Shown here: piece after piece, positions 61,156 through 64,000 of the stretch
Numbering within the stretch: position 1 is the first letter of the stretch
Layout: every line of letters begins with the position of its first letter
Assembly: GCA_026002995.1 (NCBI GenBank)
Contig: BPGK01000001.1
Span: 434,001-498,000, forward strand
Length of the DNA: 64,000 nucleotides
Direction of reading: 5' to 3'
Origin: Gaiellaceae bacterium
GTDB lineage: Bacteria > Actinomycetota > Thermoleophilia > Gaiellales > Gaiellaceae
Program-made: the position numbers and the translations under genes
Notes under the pieces: model-generated
Databases searched by the model: none
What the model was told of the DNA's origin: nothing
The model's input: only the letters and a program-made list of their open reading frames with translations

Positions 61156-61983
61156 CTACTCGGCCTGCCCCGTGCGCTCCTGGTTGCGAAGGCGGCGGTG
61201 GACGGTGGTGAGCCCGCAGCCGAGGTGGGACGCGATCTCGCGCATGCTGTAGCCGTGCTCGCGGTGGGCAACAGCGATCGCGGCTGCGTCCGACGCGCCG
61301 GCGAGAAGCTCGCCGAGCGGCTTCCGCGGCGGTGCGAGGTAGGCGCGCGGGAACTCGGGGCTGGGGGCGAGGCGCGCGAGGTGGAAGGCGATGAAGGAGT
61401 CGTCCCCCTCGAGGAGCGGATGCCGCGGCTCCGCCGGCTCCTCCTCGGACTCGACGAGCGCGAGGTAGCTCGCCCGTGCGGATGATGGGCTCTCGCCGAG
61501 GAAGGAGAGGAGTCTCGCCGTGGCCAGGAAGCCGGGCGGCCTTGCCCCTGTCGTGGCCGCGTGGCTGGACCACGGCCAGTCGTCGAGCCGTGAACATACG
61601 CGTGCGCGTAGCGGATTGCGGATGATGTAGCGGACGACGCTCAGCAGGTGCTCGTCCGCCTGCACGAGGCGGGCCGCGTAGCGGCCTTGGAAGAGGTGGC
61701 CACTGCGGCGATGGCGGCGGTTGAACGCCTGTGCGTAGACGCCGTTCAGCTGGCGCATCCCCGCCGAGAGGTTCGCTCTCGGCGTCTCCACGAGCAGGTG
61801 GTAGTGGTTGCTCATGAGACAGTAGGCCAGCGCCAGCCAGCGGTAGCGCTCGACGGTCAGGCTGAGGATCTCGAGGAAGCGCTCCCGATCAGCCGAGTCC
61901 CGGTAGATGGCCTTGCGCTCGTTTCCGCGCGCGACGACGTGGTAGATGCCGTTCTCGACCTCGATCCGCGGCGCTCGTGCCAT
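61156..61983 (-). CDS. REP-associated tyrosine transposase (RAYT, Y1 HUH family) with C-terminal HTH
   Basis: 275 residues. Y1 core: GIYHVVARGNERKAIYRD, LAYCLMSNHYHLLVETP (HxH metal site), and VVRYIIRNPLRARVC with the candidate catalytic Tyr just before. The C-terminus adds YSMREIASHLGCGLTTVHRRL, a helix-turn-helix absent from minimal RAYTs. Cuts and moves REP hairpin DNA as single strands. ATG 61983 follows a TACCGT box by 7 bases. Confidence 0.9.
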   Translation of the reverse strand: MARAPRIEVENGIYHVVARGNERKAIYRDSADRERFLEILSLTVERYRWLALAYCLMSNHYHLLVETPRANLSAGMRQLNGVYAQAFNRRHRRSGHLFQGRYAARLVQADEHLLSVVRYIIRNPLRARVCSRLDDWPWSSHAATTGARPPGFLATARLLSFLGESPSSARASYLALVESEEEPAEPRHPLLEGDDSFIAFHLARLAPSPEFPRAYLAPPRKPLGELLAGASDAAAIAVAHREHGYSMREIASHLGCGLTTVHRRLRNQERTGQAE

Positions 61984-61990
61984 GCCCTCG

Positions 61991-61996
61991 ACGGTA
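61991..61996 (-). promoter_or_regulatory. -10 box (TACCGT) of the RAYT gene
   Basis: Minus-strand TACCGT, 7 bases before ATG 61983. Confidence 0.45.
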
Positions 61997-62079
61997 GCCG
62001 TCTCGGAGAGCCGGAGGCCCCGACCCGAGGGTCTTGGCACGGAATCGACACAGGTGCTCGAGCTCCACGCGAGCCGGGC

Positions 62080-62103
62080 TGGAACGAGGAAGACCTGACC
62101 CCC
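62080..62103 (-). repeat. REP, right inner copy
   Basis: TGGAACGAGGAAGACCTGACCCCC; identical to the copy at 62200. Confidence 0.8.
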
Positions 62104-62199
62104 AAGCTCCGGACGGCGCTCGCTCGGGGTCGCGAGAGCGTGGAAAGCGGCCGCTCGTCCTGGCTCTCGGGGCCGCGCTGGGCTTCGCGCCGGGGAGGG

Positions 62200-62223
62200 T
62201 GGAACGAGGAAGACCTGACCCCC
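62200..62223 (-). repeat. REP, right outer copy
   Basis: Same 24 bases as 62080-62103, exactly 120 bases further on; 27 bases beyond lies the stop of the MBG-repeat gene. Confidence 0.8.
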
Positions 62224-62250
62224 GGGTCACGGGTACCGGTCAATCGCGTC

Positions 62251-64000
62251 TCAGTGGACGACCATGTTGCCGCCGGCGATCTTCTGCTTCACCGTCGCCG
62301 CGCCGTTCCAGTTGCTCGAGAACAGCAGCGTGCTCCCCTGCCAGAGCGTCACTGCGATCTCGTCGTCCCTGCCGGGCTCGCCTTTGTCGGTGAGCGCCAT
62401 CTGCAGCGTGAGGTTGCCGCCCAGCGAGACAGGCGCGCTCGGGTCGGTCACATCCGTCAAATTCGCCTTCGAGCGGAACTCGGCGAGCCCGAAGCAGGTC
62501 GCGCTCGGCGGGCCGGGGCAGCTCGTGTTGTCCGCTTTCCTGTACGCGATGCCGAGCGACTCCATCGCGTTCGCCTTGATCTGGTACGTCTTCCCGCCCT
62601 TCCGGAAGATGATGTTGACGTGCCCCTGGAGGTTCTTCATCGACTTGTTGTACTTGACGTTGAACCCGTAGTTCATCCGCGAGCCGGCGTCCGCTGCATG
62701 CTGGCCCACCGAGCTCTGGACGACCGTGTACCCGCCGCCGGTGATGAAGCTGCCGTCGGGCTGCGACACGGTGACGACGCCCGGTCCCGAGCCGACGTAG
62801 TAGCCGTTGATCTCGATGGTGAGCGTGTGGTCGCCGACCCCGAGGCTCGCGGTGCACTCAGCCGACCCGGTGGTCGTGTCGCCGCTATTGATGGGGGCCA
62901 CGGGGAGCGAGCTACAGAGCAGTGTGCCATTGTCCTTGAACGCCACCTTCGCGTTCGTGATGTTGCCGGGCGAGCCGTCGGGAGCGTCGATGACGGTCGC
63001 TCGGAGAAGCACGCTCGCGGTCGAGCCGCCAGGGGCCGTGAACGCCAGCATGTCGCCCGTGTAGATCGCGCTCGCGTTCTCCTGCGTCACCGTGAACGTG
63101 CCTGCCACGTACGCGAACGAGTAGTTGTCGTCGGCGCCGCTCGAGCAGGTGATCGGGTATTCCCCGGGGGCGCTCTCCGTCGTCCTCGTCGTCGAGCACG
63201 TGGGCGGGGCGTCGATCACCATAGGGTTCTCTCCAAGCACGAACCCTGTGTACTGGAACGTCAGCGTTGGGCTCGGATCGCTGTACTGCGCCGTCTGGTT
63301 GTCTGCCGTCACCGTCAGCTCCTTCTTGGCGACCACGAACGATCCGTTGACGTAGGTGAACGAGTAGTTGTCGTCGGCACCGCCCGAGCAGCTCGTCGGG
63401 TAGGTGCCGGGGCCGGCGCCTTGGGTGTAGGTGGTCGAGCAGGTGGGCGGCGTGTCCAGGTCATCGGCGTCGTCGTCGAGCACGAAGCCCGCGTACTGCG
63501 GCGTGATCGTCGGCGCCGGGTCGCCGTAGGTGCCGTCGGGCGGGCTCGAGGCCGTCACCGTCAGCTCCTTCTTGGCGACCACGAACGATCCGTTGACGTA
63601 GGTGAACGAGTAGTTGTCGTCGGCACCGCCCGAGCAGCTCGTCGGGTAGGTGCCGGGGCCGGCGCCTTGGGTGTAGGTGGTCGAGCAGGTGGGCGGCGTG
63701 TCCAGGTCATCGGCGTCGTCGTCGAGCACGAAGCCCGCGTACTGCGGCGTGATCGTCGGCGCCGGGTCGCCGTAGGTGCCGTCGGGCGGGCTCGAGGCCG
63801 TCACCGTCAGCTCCTTCTTGGCGACCACGAACGATCCGTTGACGTAGGTGAACGAGTAGTTGTCGTCGGCACCGCCCGAGCAGCTCGTCGGGTAGGTGCC
63901 GGGGCCGGCGCCTTGGGTGTAGGTGGTCGAGCAGGTGGGCGGCGTGTCCAGGTCATCGGCGTCGTCGTCGAGCACGAAGCCCGCGTACTGCGGCGTGATC
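62251..64000 (-). CDS. Large MBG-domain repeat surface protein, C-terminal part
   Basis: The last 583 or so residues of a gene that enters from beyond base 64000. It begins with MBG-type beta repeats of 82 residues (KKELTVTASSPPDGTYGDP, PQYAGFVLDDDADDLDTPP, CSTTYTQGAGPGTYPTSCSGG, DNYSFTYVNGSFVVA); each has two Cys. A diverged unit follows, then a Big/Ig-like segment (GGSTASVLLRATVIDAPDG). The unrelated C-terminal domain has GGGYTVVQSSVG, GFNVKYNKSMKNLQGHVNII and NWNGAATVKQKIAGGNMVVH. No LPXTG or membrane anchor at the end, so probably secreted and cell-associated. Confidence 0.85.
   Translation of the reverse strand, partial: ITPQYAGFVLDDDADDLDTPPTCSTTYTQGAGPGTYPTSCSGGADDNYSFTYVNGSFVVAKKELTVTASSPPDGTYGDPAPTITPQYAGFVLDDDADDLDTPPTCSTTYTQGAGPGTYPTSCSGGADDNYSFTYVNGSFVVAKKELTVTASSPPDGTYGDPAPTITPQYAGFVLDDDADDLDTPPTCSTTYTQGAGPGTYPTSCSGGADDNYSFTYVNGSFVVAKKELTVTADNQTAQYSDPSPTLTFQYTGFVLGENPMVIDAPPTCSTTRTTESAPGEYPITCSSGADDNYSFAYVAGTFTVTQENASAIYTGDMLAFTAPGGSTASVLLRATVIDAPDGSPGNITNAKVAFKDNGTLLCSSLPVAPINSGDTTTGSAECTASLGVGDHTLTIEINGYYVGSGPGVVTVSQPDGSFITGGGYTVVQSSVGQHAADAGSRMNYGFNVKYNKSMKNLQGHVNIIFRKGGKTYQIKANAMESLGIAYRKADNTSCPGPPSATCFGLAEFRSKANLTDVTDPSAPVSLGGNLTLQMALTDKGEPGRDDEIAVTLWQGSTLLFSSNWNGAATVKQKIAGGNMVVH
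63307..64000 (-). repeat. 246-bp tandem repeats in the MBG gene
   Basis: Units 63481-63726 and 63727-63972 look identical base for base. Identity extends on both sides, from about 63307 and beyond 64000, giving at least 2.8 copies. 246 bp is 82 codons, so copy-number change keeps the frame. Confidence 0.9.

Larger units (their letters stand above)
61105..62103. mobile_element. REP-bounded RAYT unit
   Basis: The transposase gene lies between inverted REPs: GGGGTCAGGTCTTCC..GTTCCA at 61105 and TGGAAC..GGAAGACCTGACCCC at 62080-62103. A further REP at 62200-62223 could be the outer limit. No target-site duplication is visible, as expected for HUH single-strand transposition. Confidence 0.6.

Overview
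The window reads as a stretch of very GC-rich actinobacterial chromosome. GTG starts are common, genes are tightly packed with 4-base GTGA/ATGA overlaps, and third positions are almost always G or C. The gene content (PimA-like glycosyltransferase, group 2 PyrF, FabL-type reductase, a full glycogen island, several small lineage-type hypotheticals) fits a deep-branching actinobacterium such as Thermoleophilia (Gaiellales/Solirubrobacterales). That placement is inference, not something the sequence proves. No rRNA, tRNA, CRISPR array or prophage was seen.

Layout. 1-1.2 kb: a partial BrkB-like membrane protein, a REP-pair repeat and a frameshifted DUF4396 gene. 1.2-7.5 kb: an extradiol-type dioxygenase, then GT4 glycosyltransferase / flippase-like protein / glycerate kinase, then a cellulose-synthase-like GT2 with a PilZ domain. 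7.5-13 kb: a lone cyclic-nucleotide-binding protein, xseA-xseB, a coiled-coil membrane protein, a UbiA-like/MenG-like pair and small hypotheticals. 13-16.2 kb: an operon of a cyclic-2,3-diphosphoglycerate-synthetase-like GTPase, ornithine carbamoyltransferase and carbamate kinase. 16.3-23.8 kb: proline dehydrogenase, fabL, an EamA transporter, HPPD, a CDF transporter with three C-terminal modules, a degenerate FAH-like protein and a HAD phosphatase. 23.8-34.3 kb: glycogen metabolism (glgB-glgX-glgA-glgC, convergent with glgP-malQ). 34.4-42.5 kb: alkA, GNAT fusion, hydrolase, rhodanese, a KefB-type antiporter, an amidotransferase, a 72-bp-period palindrome array, a DUF72 protein and a secreted hydrolase. 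42.5-54.1 kb: housekeeping genes (murI, rph, rdgB, pyrE, HU, exonuclease/GIY-YIG, pyrF, D,D-carboxypeptidase, PfkB kinase, guaB, guaA). 54.1-58.8 kb: a TPP-riboswitch-controlled thiamine operon (TPK, thiB, thiP, thiQ, acylphosphatase). 58.8-64 kb: a uracil-DNA-glycosylase-like gene whose end is rewritten by a REP, an MFS transporter, a toxin-antitoxin remnant, a REP-associated tyrosine transposase with its REPs, and the 3' part of a large MBG-repeat surface protein.

Two features run across the window. First, at least twenty operon heads carry a TANNNT box only 6-10 bases before the start codon, which predicts leaderless mRNAs; internal genes instead show translational overlap. These boxes were used to choose several start codons. 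Second, a REP family with core GGGGTCAGGTC occurs at six sites, two as about 95-bp inverted pairs and four as single units on and near the RAYT transposase at 61 kb. The RAYT is its likely mobiliser.
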